The translations under genes were made by a program, and so were the position numbers. This document shows positions 1 to 6,315 of a stretch of 10,441 nucleotides of DNA, in pieces. The notes under the pieces are model-generated. The model was not told where the DNA came from. It did no database searches and saw nothing but the letters and a program-made list of their open reading frames with translations. Numbering within the stretch: the first letter of the stretch is position 1; every line of letters starts with the position of its first letter. Origin of the DNA: Acidimicrobiia bacterium (GTDB lineage: Bacteria > Actinomycetota > Acidimicrobiia > IMCC26256 > BP-133); contig JAICGL010000088.1 in assembly GCA_025923175.1 (NCBI GenBank), forward strand, positions 1-10,441, written 5' to 3'.

Positions 1-112
1 CACCCGTGTAGTCCTCGAAGCGGACGGTGTTGTCGTAGTAGTGCACGGCTGACAACGCGACCGCGGTCGCAAAGACACGGCGGACGGTCGTCAGCTCTTC
101 CGAGCGCTTCAT
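1..112 (-). CDS. N-terminal fragment of unrecognised, possibly membrane, protein
   Basis: An ATG at 112 opens a frame that stays open to the left edge, giving 37 visible residues that start MKRSEELTTVRRVF. A short hydrophobic stretch (about residues 13-23) is followed by an HYYDN motif and then FEDY, which could be the first membrane helix of a small integral membrane protein, but too little is present to name a family. Its start codon overlaps the stop codon of the upstream TetR gene as ATGA, so translation is very probably coupled and the two are co-transcribed. By this arrangement it is a likely member of the regulon of that repressor. The fragment is seen directly; membrane location and regulation are inferred. 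Confidence 0.6.
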   Translation of the reverse strand, partial: MKRSEELTTVRRVFATAVALSAVHYYDNTVRFEDYTG

Positions 113-717
113 CGACGAGCTCCTTTTGCTTTCACAGGCGTGGAAGGTGGCGCAGCCAGCGCCTCACGGGCAGCGGCAGCCAGCATCCGCCCCGTCGCCA
201 GCAATGGCTCACGGCTCTGCAGGGAACGGGCCAGGATGAATGCGCCTTCGAGGCCGGTGACGTAGGCGATCCCGAGTTCCCGGGCCTTCTCCGGCGCCAC
301 GCCGTGCGACTCCACCCACGCGGTGCAGCTGTCGATCCATTGCTCGAAGATCTCCGCCGTCACCATCCGGAGCGGCTCGCTGGTACTGGCGACCTCGAGC
401 GCCACCGTCTCGATCCAGCAGGCGTCGACGTAGCCGGTGGAAGCCACGGTCTCGGCAGCGAGCGCAAACGACTGCTCGATGCCCGAAACCAGATCGGGCA
501 TGTTCTCCAGAATTCCCTCGACGAGCATCTGATAGCCGGCGCCCGACATGCGTAGCGCCGCGGCCGCCAGCTCCTCTTTGCCGCCGGGAAAGAAGTGGTA
601 CAGCGAGCCGATCGGCGCACCGCTTTCGGCCGCCACCTGTTTCAGCCCCACGCCGGTGTATCCGTACCGCCCGTACAGCTGAGCGGCCGCCGCCACGATC
701 CGGTCCCGGGTGCTCAT
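109..717 (-). CDS. TetR/AcrR family regulator, LmrA/YxaF-like
   Basis: 202-residue one-component repressor of normal family length. Residues about 5-50 form the TetR DNA-binding domain, with the helix-turn-helix near 24-43 and the typical SLYHFFPGGKEEL ending; the FPGGKEEL signature is characteristic of the LmrA/YxaF subgroup. Residues about 75-190 are an alpha-helical ligand and dimerisation domain (LmrA/YxaF-type C-terminal), with a short basic tail. LmrA/YxaF relatives often control efflux or oxidoreductase genes, but the ligand here cannot be predicted. The gene shares ATGA with the downstream partial gene (1-112). The ATG at 717 lacks a Shine-Dalgarno sequence, but a TAGGCT box lies exactly 6 nt upstream, which points to a leaderless mRNA. 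A palindrome overlapping the promoter suggests autorepression (inferred). Confidence 0.9.
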   Translation of the reverse strand: MSTRDRIVAAAAQLYGRYGYTGVGLKQVAAESGAPIGSLYHFFPGGKEELAAAALRMSGAGYQMLVEGILENMPDLVSGIEQSFALAAETVASTGYVDACWIETVALEVASTSEPLRMVTAEIFEQWIDSCTAWVESHGVAPEKARELGIAYVTGLEGAFILARSLQSREPLLATGRMLAAAAREALAAPPSTPVKAKGARR

Positions 718-723
718 ACTGAC

Positions 724-753
724 AGCCTATCCGGCTAGTAGAACGATCGTCTA
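724..753 (-). promoter_or_regulatory. Leaderless promoter of the TetR gene with likely TetR operator
   Basis: On the minus strand TAGGCT (729-724) sits 6 nt before the ATG at 717, matching the TANNNT spacing of actinobacterial leaderless genes. TAGACG (753-748) is 18 nt upstream of it and resembles a -35 (TTGACN with one mismatch). The perfect 8-bp palindrome ACGATCGT (743-750), flanked by TAGA and CTAG, lies over the -35 and spacer, where a TetR dimer would block polymerase. LmrA/YxaF operators are often TAGA...TCTA-like, so the match is plausible. The sequence is seen; its use as promoter and operator is inferred. Confidence 0.5.
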
Positions 754-790
754 GTTGGCCCTGAAGGCCAGAGCAAATTTCCGCTCAAGG

Positions 791-820
791 ACGAACCGGT
801 ACGAACCGATACGTAACGGA
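791..820 (+). repeat. Three decamer direct repeats before bldC
   Basis: ACGAACCGGT (791-800), ACGAACCGAT (801-810) and ACGTAACGGA (811-820) are consecutive and in exact 10-bp register. The first two differ at one base; the third keeps the ACGnAnCG core. They lie 40-69 bp before the bldC start. BldC proteins are known to bind direct repeats head to tail as cooperative multimers with about one helical turn per monomer, so this could be an autoregulatory site. I see no confident -35/-10 pair for bldC in 718-859; a TGGCC-N5-GGCCA inverted repeat lies at 756-770. Confidence 0.4.
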
Positions 821-859
821 AGAGCACGGACAAGGCGTGCACCAATCTTGGAGGCATCC

Positions 860-1045
860 ATGGCTGAGAACGAGCTGCTCACCCCCGGCGAGGTGGCAAT
901 TCTGTTTCGGGTCAACCCGAAGACGGTGACCCGCTGGGCCAGGTCAGGAAAGATCTCGGCCGTGCGGACACTCGGTGGCCACCGCCGCTTCCACGCGTCG
1001 GAGATCCGCCGGTTCCTCGAAGAGGTCGGCGAGCTCCAGGCCTGA
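860..1045 (+). CDS. bldC: BldC-like MerR-family DNA-binding protein
   Basis: 61-residue protein that is almost entirely one winged helix-turn-helix. LLTPGEVAILFRVNPKTVTRW (residues 6-26) is the HTH, and the RTLGGHRRF wing (36-44) is the hallmark of BldC-type excisionase/MerR-like proteins, usually about 60-70 residues long. BldC lacks the MerR effector domain; in Streptomyces it controls the timing of development and in other actinobacteria it is a general regulator. The ATG at 860 was chosen because GGAGG at 850-854 lies 5 nt upstream; the same frame is open from 755 but has no other supported start. It is divergent from the TetR gene and converges on the L,D-transpeptidase gene, with 11 nt between stop codons. 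The family call is firm; the target genes in this organism are unknown. Confidence 0.9.
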   Translation: MAENELLTPGEVAILFRVNPKTVTRWARSGKISAVRTLGGHRRFHASEIRRFLEEVGELQA

Positions 1046-1064
1046 CGCAGCCGTCGTCAGGTCT
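1038..1064. terminator. Shared bidirectional hairpin spanning both stop codons
   Basis: CCTGACG (1041-1047) and CGTCAGG (1055-1061) form a perfect 7-bp stem around a 7-nt loop, extendable outward to 1038/1064 with one G-U pair. The bldC stop TGA (1043-1045) lies in one arm and the stop of the convergent L,D-transpeptidase gene (1057-1059 on the minus strand) in the other. No U-tract follows on either side, so intrinsic termination would be weak or of the U-less type. Because of its symmetry it can act for both genes. Confidence 0.5.
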
Positions 1065-1911
1065 CGGTTCCGGGAGGCGGAGCCGGAGCCGGCGGTGTCT
1101 TGCCGTCGAGGACGTAGACCGGGGTGTCGTCCGGCACCTGCCCCGGCAATGTCGCGGCGGCTGACAGCGGGATGCGGACGCAGCCCTTGGAGGCAGGCTG
1201 GGGCGGGACGTCGGGGTAGCCGTGGATGGCGATGCCGGCACCGACCATGTAGTAGAGCGGATTGAAGAGCCGGCCGAGGGGGCTGCTCTCGTCCCATCCA
1301 TTTACGCGGTAGCCCACCCGGTAGGAACCCGGCGGCGTCACCGCCGTTCGGCAACGGCCGTCGGCGCAGAACCGCTGATTCGACCCGGTCGACACCGGCA
1401 GGATCCGGATCAGTGCGTCGTTGTGGAACAGGAACAGCACCTGGCGGGGTAGGTCGATCTCGATGCGGGTCGGGCCGCCCCCGGGCACCAGCGGTCCGGG
1501 CGGGGCGGCCGTCGCGGCCAGCGCGTCGACCACGTCCTGGGTCACCCGGCCGGTGCGGGGCAATCCGGCCACCTTCTGGAACGCCACCACGGCGTAGCCA
1601 GTGTTCTGGTCGAAGACGTCGTCGAGCACCGTGACGTCGAACTTGAAAGCGGTCAGCCGTTCCTCGATCGCCCGAACCTGGGGGCCCCGATCGCCAGGCC
1701 CGAGACCCTTTGCCGGCACCGCTCCGATCGACCACGGCGGAGGAGGCGGTTGCGTGGTCGTCGTCGACGGCTCAGTGGGTGCCGTCGTGGCTTGCGGAGG
1801 AGGCGGAGTGACCTCGCCGCGCGCCGTCTTCTCATCCTGACCGGTGCCGCCCGAGCAGGCTGTTGCAAGCAGAACGACAGCAGTGATCACCGCGCCTCGC
1901 AAGGCGAGCAT
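1057..1911 (-). CDS. L,D-transpeptidase (YkuD) lipoprotein with peptidoglycan-binding domain
   Basis: 284 residues from the ATG at 1911. Residues 1-18 are a lipoprotein signal peptide ending LLATA before Cys19, the lipidation site. A Thr/Pro-rich linker (about 34-59) leads to a peptidoglycan-binding type 1 domain (about 70-133; GDRGPQVRAIEERL, FDQNTGYAVVAFQ). The YkuD catalytic domain (about 148-268) has TPPGSYRV, IAIHGYPD with His230, and SKGCVR with catalytic Cys244 and Arg246. Such enzymes form 3-3 cross-links or attach proteins to peptidoglycan outside the membrane. Lys242 replaces the His often found in the SHGC form. Cys182 and Cys187 could form a small disulfide loop (inference). A start 22 codons upstream is open but would spoil the signal peptide; GAGGGG and TAGGA precede the chosen ATG. 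A palindromic operator lies in the upstream 126-bp gap, so the gene probably has its own promoter. Confidence 0.9.
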   Translation of the reverse strand: MLALRGAVITAVVLLATACSGGTGQDEKTARGEVTPPPPQATTAPTEPSTTTTQPPPPPWSIGAVPAKGLGPGDRGPQVRAIEERLTAFKFDVTVLDDVFDQNTGYAVVAFQKVAGLPRTGRVTQDVVDALAATAAPPGPLVPGGGPTRIEIDLPRQVLFLFHNDALIRILPVSTGSNQRFCADGRCRTAVTPPGSYRVGYRVNGWDESSPLGRLFNPLYYMVGAGIAIHGYPDVPPQPASKGCVRIPLSAAATLPGQVPDDTPVYVLDGKTPPAPAPPPGTET

Positions 1912-1947
1912 GGTCCTACCCCTCGATCTGTGGCCCCCCAGCTTGCA

Positions 1948-2024
1948 TGTCACCACCGTGGTGACAGGTCCTGCCAATTAGATATCCCGCTGCGTCGTCG
2001 GCAAAACAGCGCTGCGTGGTGACA
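1948..2024 (-). promoter_or_regulatory. Operator-like palindrome and promoter of the L,D-transpeptidase gene
   Basis: TGTCACCACCGTGGTGACA (1948-1966) is an inverted repeat with perfect 9-bp arms around one central base. The half-site GTGGTGACA recurs at 2016-2024, 58 bp away in the same orientation as the right arm. On the minus strand TCTAAT (1982-1977) is a possible -10, with TTGCCG 16 nt before it as a weak -35; the palindrome begins 10 nt downstream of this -10, where a repressor would block initiation. I do not recognise the binding protein. The palindrome is certain; the promoter boxes are a guess. Confidence 0.5.
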
Positions 2025-2037
2025 TCGACGAAATGTC

Positions 2038-3807
2038 TTAGAGGACGGCTGTTCCCCGGTCGTAGCGCGGGTCGCTGACGGAGAAACGCAGGCCGTCGGG
2101 CCGGATGCCCGTCACCTGCACGAGCGGGGTGAACTGGGGGTGGTACTCCCCCCGGTCGGTGATCGTGTGTCCCCGGCGGGTGAGCTCCTGACGTTGAGCC
2201 GGCAGCACGCGGCCCTGCTCGAGCTCGACCGTGCAGCACTTCTCCGAGTCGAGGCGAGCGACGTCGACGGCCAGCGCCGGATCCATCCCGTAGTCGATGA
2301 CGTTGGAGATCACCGAAGCGACACCCATCGGGATTCTCGGGCCGCCGGGGGCGCCGAGGACGAGTGCCGGTCGGCCGTCTTCAACGACGATGACCGGGCT
2401 CATGTTCGAGCGCGGCCGTTTCCCCGGACGGGCCTCGTTGGCGCTGCCGGGCTCGTCGAAGTCGGTCAGCTGGTTGTTGAGGAGGATGCCGGTGCCGGGT
2501 ACGACGACGCCGCTGCCGTAGCGCTGTTCGTTCGAGCAGGTGACGGACACCGCGTTCCCGGCCGCATCCACCGCCGAGACGTGATGAGTGCTCGCTCCCG
2601 GACGGGCGCCGCCACCGGGCGGCCGAGGGGTGAACCCCGGGAAGTTCCCTGGAGACGGGTCCTTGGCCTTGTCCCGGTCGATGTCCGCCCGGCGGGTGCG
2701 GGCGTAGTCGTCGGCGATGAGTTGTTCGGTGGGCACGTCGACGTAGGCCGGATCGGCTACGTAGGCGTTGCGGTCGGCGACGGCGATCTTCTTCGCTTCG
2801 GCCAGCACATGCAGGTGGTTGACCGCGCCGTGGCGGAAGAAGCGGTTCTCCCCCAGGGGGAACTCTTCCAGCAGGTTGAGCACTTGGAGGACGATCACAC
2901 CGCCGGCGGTGGGTGGTGGGACGGCGAGAATGGTCCGACGGTGATAGCGGCCCCGTAACGGCTCGCGCCAGATCGGCTCGTACGACGCCAGATCCTCGAC
3001 GGTCATGACGCCCCGCTCCCCTTCCGGGGCGCCGGCCGTTCTGGAGCGCTCCATTTCGGCGATGATCGCCGCGGCGATTGTTCCCTGGTAGAAGGCCTGC
3101 GGTCCTTGGTCGGCCAGGGTCTGCAGCGTTCGGGCCAGGTCCGGTTGGGGGCGCTCCCGACCGATCGGAAACGCCGCCGGCACTGCGCCGTTGTCCAGAT
3201 ACAGGCGTCGGGCCTCGTCGTAGCTGTTGAGCCGTTCCCGCTCGCCCTGCAGCACCTCGACCTGAAGCGGTGAAAGGCGCAAGCCCCGCTCCGCCAGGGC
3301 GATGGCCGGCCGGAGGAGACGGTCGAGCGGCCGCGTCCCGAAGCGTTGCGCCACGCCGGCCATGCCAGCGACGGTTCCGGGAACGCCGACGACCTGATGG
3401 CCGCTTCCCCGGAACCGCCGTGGCGCCGTTTCGAAGTTGGCAGGGAGCGCGGCGGGTGCGGTCTCCCGGAAGTCGAGCACCGCTTCCGTCCCGTCGGCTC
3501 CCCGGTACAGCAGGAACCCTCCCCCGCCGATACCGCACGACTCCTGCGCTGCCACCCCGACGGCGAAGACGGTCGCCACCGCGGCGTCGACGGCGTTGCC
3601 CCCGTCGGCCAGCACGCTGATCCCCGCCGCCGACGCATCAGGCGACGCCGACGCCACCGCGCCATACCGGGAGACGAGCGCGGGCCGGTACCGGCTTCCG
3701 GCAACCCCGAATCCCGCTCTGGCGGTCTTCGGCTCCTGGTCGGCCAGCGACAGGGCAGCCAGCGTTGCCAGCAACGCCGCCAGCAGGCCTACCCCTACGT
3801 TTCGCAT
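2038..3807 (-). CDS. ggt: Gamma-glutamyltransferase
   Basis: 589 residues, the normal length for this N-terminal-nucleophile hydrolase, which makes itself active by self-cleavage and then removes or transfers gamma-glutamyl groups (from glutathione-like compounds and gamma-glutamyl peptides). The start has a signal-peptide-like segment (about 1-22, ending SLA), so it is exported. DFRETAP (112-118) holds the substrate-carboxylate Arg. THHVSAVD begins with Thr407, the cleavage-site nucleophile. NNQLTDFD (444-451), PRSNMSP (465-471) and GAPGG (485-489) match binding-site and oxyanion motifs. It is last in a minus-strand unit 22 bp after the ABM-like gene. There is no good Shine-Dalgarno sequence before the ATG, so translation may depend on the upstream gene. 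Actinobacteria use mycothiol and usually lack glutathione, so the natural substrate may be scavenged or a different gamma-glutamyl compound (inference). Confidence 0.95.
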   Translation of the reverse strand: MRNVGVGLLAALLATLAALSLADQEPKTARAGFGVAGSRYRPALVSRYGAVASASPDASAAGISVLADGGNAVDAAVATVFAVGVAAQESCGIGGGGFLLYRGADGTEAVLDFRETAPAALPANFETAPRRFRGSGHQVVGVPGTVAGMAGVAQRFGTRPLDRLLRPAIALAERGLRLSPLQVEVLQGERERLNSYDEARRLYLDNGAVPAAFPIGRERPQPDLARTLQTLADQGPQAFYQGTIAAAIIAEMERSRTAGAPEGERGVMTVEDLASYEPIWREPLRGRYHRRTILAVPPPTAGGVIVLQVLNLLEEFPLGENRFFRHGAVNHLHVLAEAKKIAVADRNAYVADPAYVDVPTEQLIADDYARTRRADIDRDKAKDPSPGNFPGFTPRPPGGGARPGASTHHVSAVDAAGNAVSVTCSNEQRYGSGVVVPGTGILLNNQLTDFDEPGSANEARPGKRPRSNMSPVIVVEDGRPALVLGAPGGPRIPMGVASVISNVIDYGMDPALAVDVARLDSEKCCTVELEQGRVLPAQRQELTRRGHTITDRGEYHPQFTPLVQVTGIRPDGLRFSVSDPRYDRGTAVL

Positions 3808-3829
3808 GCAGACCGGAAATGCACCAGTG

Positions 3830-4426
3830 CTACATGTCGAAGAGAAGGATCTCCCGGAAACTGGTCTCGCCGAAGTTGACCCCGCGGGCGGTGGCGTCGG
3901 GGCGGCGGGCCATGGCGGCGTCGGCCGCCGCCTGCATGGACTGCTCGTCGTCCCAGACCGAACCGACGATGCCGTTACCGGTTTCGGGGTCGATCATCGT
4001 GCGCAGCGTCCGGAAGCCCGGCGTGGCCTTGATCTGCGGCAGAACCTCGCCCTTGAAGTGTTCGACGTTCTCGCCGATCTTGGCCGGGTCCATGCTGATC
4101 CGGGTCACCATGAGCGAGGACCCCACCTCCGGGGCCCGGCTGAACTCGACGACGCCCTCCTCGAAGGTCTCGATCGTCATGTCGGAGGCGAACTGCGCCC
4201 GGGTGTCTTCGCGGAGTTTGGACAGCGCGCTGTCGCTGGCGTCTCGGTCCGCCTCGGTCTCCCACAGCGTCATCGTCCCGATCACCCCGCTCGAACGGTC
4301 TGCGCTGATGCTGAGGCCCTTGTAGCCCCGCTGAGCGCGCAGTTCCGCGAGCGACGTCTCCTGCATCGCAGTCACAAAGCCATCGACATCCTTTACACCG
4401 CTGAGGGTCGTGACTCGGGTGTACAT
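3830..4426 (-). CDS. Tandem antibiotic-biosynthesis-monooxygenase (ABM)-like protein
   Basis: 198 residues made of two dimeric alpha/beta-barrel (ferredoxin-like) modules, about 1-97 and 103-198. Each has a strand, a long helix, a RGYKGL or PGFRTL turn, and a GVIGTMTLWE or GIVGSVWDDE strand followed by a helix, which is the ABM pattern. Two fused copies would give in one chain the pseudo-dimer that single-domain ABM proteins form from two. Members include quinone- or haem-modifying monooxygenases, but many have no known activity and I see no residue set that assigns one here. The ATG at 4426 follows GGAGG (4432-4436) at good spacing; an upstream extension to 4510 would overlap the GTPase gene and is rejected. 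It lies 16 bp after the GTPase gene and 22 bp before ggt. Confidence 0.75.
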   Translation of the reverse strand: MYTRVTTLSGVKDVDGFVTAMQETSLAELRAQRGYKGLSISADRSSGVIGTMTLWETEADRDASDSALSKLREDTRAQFASDMTIETFEEGVVEFSRAPEVGSSLMVTRISMDPAKIGENVEHFKGEVLPQIKATPGFRTLRTMIDPETGNGIVGSVWDDEQSMQAAADAAMARRPDATARGVNFGETSFREILLFDM

Positions 4427-4442
4427 GGGCACCTCCGGGGGT

Positions 4443-5450
4443 TCAGGTGTGCAACTCGACGACATCGCCGTCGGCGAGGGCATGGTCGCGGCCGACCTGC
4501 TGCCCGTCAAATGTTTCGCGGCCCCAGAGCCGGGCGTAGCGCAAGTCGGCGGCGATCTCCTTGTGGACGAGGACCGCGACGTCGCCCACCGTCTGGCCGC
4601 GCTGCACGGTGAAGGGCCGCGTCATGTCGGGTGGCTGGCCGGGGATCTTCGTGTAGACCCGCACGACGCCGAGGTGCTCGAACAGGAACGGGCCGAGCTG
4701 ATCGAGACCCTGCCCGTCGACCGTCGACACCGCCAGTGCCGGGTAGGGATAGCCGGTCAGCTCCCGGAAGGTCGCCAGCTCGGCCTCCGGGTCCGCCAGC
4801 TGGTCCGTCTTGGTGGCGACCAGCAGCGTCGGCAGCACGATGGCGAACAGGTCGTCCTCCTCGCCGGGGACGTACGGCTCCCAGGAGGCGGTCAGCGTGA
4901 CCCGGGCCGGGCTCAGCAGGCGGTGCAACTCGTCCACCTGCTCGACACAGCCGGGGTCGCCGAGATCCACGACCAGCAGGGCGGCGGCAGCCGGCTGGAG
5001 CGTGTTGGCCAACCACGGCGGGAGATGCTGGGCCGACACCGGCGGAAGATCGACGAGCTGGAAGTTGATGTCCTCGAACGGCAGCATGCCCGGCTGGGGG
5101 AACTGCGTGGTGAAGGGAAACAGCCCGACCTCGGCGTGGGACCCGGTGAGGTGGGCGTGGAGCGACGACTTCCCGCTGTTCGGCGGGCCCAGCAACGCGA
5201 CCTGGGCGGCACCCTCGGCGTGCACCACGGTGGACGGCCCGGTGCGCGCTCCCCCTTTGCGGGGCCCGGCCAGCGCCTCGGTCAGCTCCTTGACCTTGGA
5301 CTTGAGCTCAGCCTGGAGATGCTCGGTGCCCTTGTGTTTCGGGATGGTGCGCAGCATTTCCCGCAGGCACTGCAGCCGGTCCTCAGGCGTGCGCGCCTTG
5401 CGGAAGTCCGCTTCGGCCGCCCTGTACTCGGGTGTGACGTTGGTCGGCAT
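4443..5450 (-). CDS. DRG/Obg-like GTPase with C-terminal TGS domain
   Basis: 335 residues. An N-terminal helical segment (about 8-60) with LREMLRTIPKHKGTEHLQAEL is typical of DRG-like bacterial and archaeal GTPases. The G domain follows: G1 GPPNSGKSS (88-96), G2 Thr in FPFTT (111-115), G3 DLPP (134-137) in place of the usual DxxG, and G4 TKTD (213-216). A TGS domain (about 263-335; VYTKIPGQPPDMTRPFTV, ending GDVVELHT) completes it. TGS GTPases of this clan act around ribosomes or RNA, but this subgroup has no settled function to my knowledge. The ATG at 5450 is the only sensible start; there is no Shine-Dalgarno sequence at usual spacing, and a TAGCGT box 11 nt upstream implies a very short leader. 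It heads the unit with the ABM-like gene and ggt. Confidence 0.85.
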   Translation of the reverse strand: MPTNVTPEYRAAEADFRKARTPEDRLQCLREMLRTIPKHKGTEHLQAELKSKVKELTEALAGPRKGGARTGPSTVVHAEGAAQVALLGPPNSGKSSLHAHLTGSHAEVGLFPFTTQFPQPGMLPFEDINFQLVDLPPVSAQHLPPWLANTLQPAAAALLVVDLGDPGCVEQVDELHRLLSPARVTLTASWEPYVPGEEDDLFAIVLPTLLVATKTDQLADPEAELATFRELTGYPYPALAVSTVDGQGLDQLGPFLFEHLGVVRVYTKIPGQPPDMTRPFTVQRGQTVGDVAVLVHKEIAADLRYARLWGRETFDGQQVGRDHALADGDVVELHT

Positions 5451-5460
5451 CGGCGCGCAC

Positions 5461-5471
5461 CACGCTACTTT
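5461..5471. promoter_or_regulatory. Overlapping divergent -10 boxes, GTPase and SIP genes
   Basis: Only 27 bp separate the two divergent start codons (5450 minus, 5478 plus). On the plus strand TACTTT (5466-5471) lies exactly 6 nt before the ATG at 5478, the signature of a leaderless transcript. On the minus strand TAGCGT (5467-5462) lies 11 nt before the ATG at 5450. The two boxes share the central TA at 5466-5467. Neither gene has a Shine-Dalgarno sequence at normal spacing. The boxes are seen; start points are inferred. Confidence 0.45.
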
Positions 5472-5477
5472 CCTGAG

Positions 5478-6278
5478 ATGACCGAGTCTTCTTCCACCGG
5501 ACGTATCAGGCGCGAACCCCCGACTTACCGGCGGGTCGCCGTCGCCGGAGTCACGCCACTGACCCCCCGACTCGTCAGGGTGACCGTCGGCGGGCCGGAG
5601 CTCGACGGGCTGGTCATCGAGCAGCCGGCCGCCAGCGTGCGGCTGCTCCTGCCGGCACCGGGCAGCAGCGAACTGGTCATGCCGACGTGGCACGGAAACG
5701 AGTTCCTGTTGCCCGACGGCAGCCGGCCGACCATCCGCACGCTCACCCCACTCCGGCTCGACTCGACCACGCAGGAGCTCGACCTGGAGATCGTCGTGCA
5801 CGAAGGCGGCGCGGCATCCGCCTGGGCGCAGGCCGCCCGGCCCGGCGACAAGGCGGCGATCTCCGGGCCCGGCCGGGGCTACCCGATCGATGCTGACGCA
5901 TCCGGCTTCGTCCTCGGCGGCGACGAGTCGGCGATCCCGGCCATCGGCCAGCTCCTCGAGATGCTCCCGGCCGACAAGCCCGTCCACGTGATCGTCGAAG
6001 TCGCCGACCCCGCCGCCCGGCTCGAACTCCCGAAGCATCCAGCCGCCACCGTCGACTGGTACGACCTCCCCGCCGGCGCCCCACCCGGCGACGCCCTCGT
6101 CCCCGCCATCATTTCCACCGAACTCGCCCCCGGCTCCCGCATCTGGGCCGCCGGCGAAGCCGCCGCCATGCAGCGCATCCGCCGCCACCTCCTCGACGAA
6201 CGCAACCTCCCGCGGTCCGAGACCTGGATCCGGGGTTACTGGAAGTCCGGTCGCGCCGGCGACGCGGACGACGACTAG
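5478..6278 (+). CDS. Siderophore-interacting FAD protein (SIP, ViuB-like)
   Basis: 266 residues, standard length for SIP-family ferric-siderophore reductases, which use FAD and NAD(P)H or ferredoxin to release iron from imported siderophores in the cytoplasm. An N-terminal FAD-binding beta-barrel spans about 17-120, with RTLTPLR (87-93) as the flavin-binding RxxT motif and HEGGAASAWA (108-117) contacting FAD phosphates. The C-terminal reductase half (about 135-262) has LGGDESAIPAI (146-156), WAAGEAAAM (223-231) and the family-ending RGYWKSG (252-258). Leu replaces the common Tyr in RTYTPL. The start at 5478 is set by the leaderless -10 box; the frame is open further upstream to 4410, but that part is antisense to the GTPase gene. 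No siderophore transporter or synthesis gene is nearby. Regulation by iron is expected for the family, yet I see no clear iron box. Confidence 0.92.
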   Translation: MTESSSTGRIRREPPTYRRVAVAGVTPLTPRLVRVTVGGPELDGLVIEQPAASVRLLLPAPGSSELVMPTWHGNEFLLPDGSRPTIRTLTPLRLDSTTQELDLEIVVHEGGAASAWAQAARPGDKAAISGPGRGYPIDADASGFVLGGDESAIPAIGQLLEMLPADKPVHVIVEVADPAARLELPKHPAATVDWYDLPAGAPPGDALVPAIISTELAPGSRIWAAGEAAAMQRIRRHLLDERNLPRSETWIRGYWKSGRAGDADDD

Positions 6279-6315
6279 CCGCATGGCAGGCTTCGGTCGG
6301 AGGTAAAAACTCCTT

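Noticed and set aside
944..1735. 263-codon minus-strand frame inside the transpeptidase gene
   Set aside because: Arg/Gly/Pro-rich frame-shifted reading of the same DNA; the YkuD catalytic motifs are in the other frame.
3821..3830. GCAC-CA-GTGC palindrome between the ABM-like gene and ggt
   Set aside because: Arms of only 4 bp in a 22-bp gap of a likely operon; expected by chance and without a matching promoter.
4410..5477. Long plus-strand open frame in phase with the SIP gene, adding over 350 residues
   Set aside because: It is the antisense of the GTPase gene, whose minus-strand frame has full G motifs and a TGS domain; the SIP family starts near 5478.
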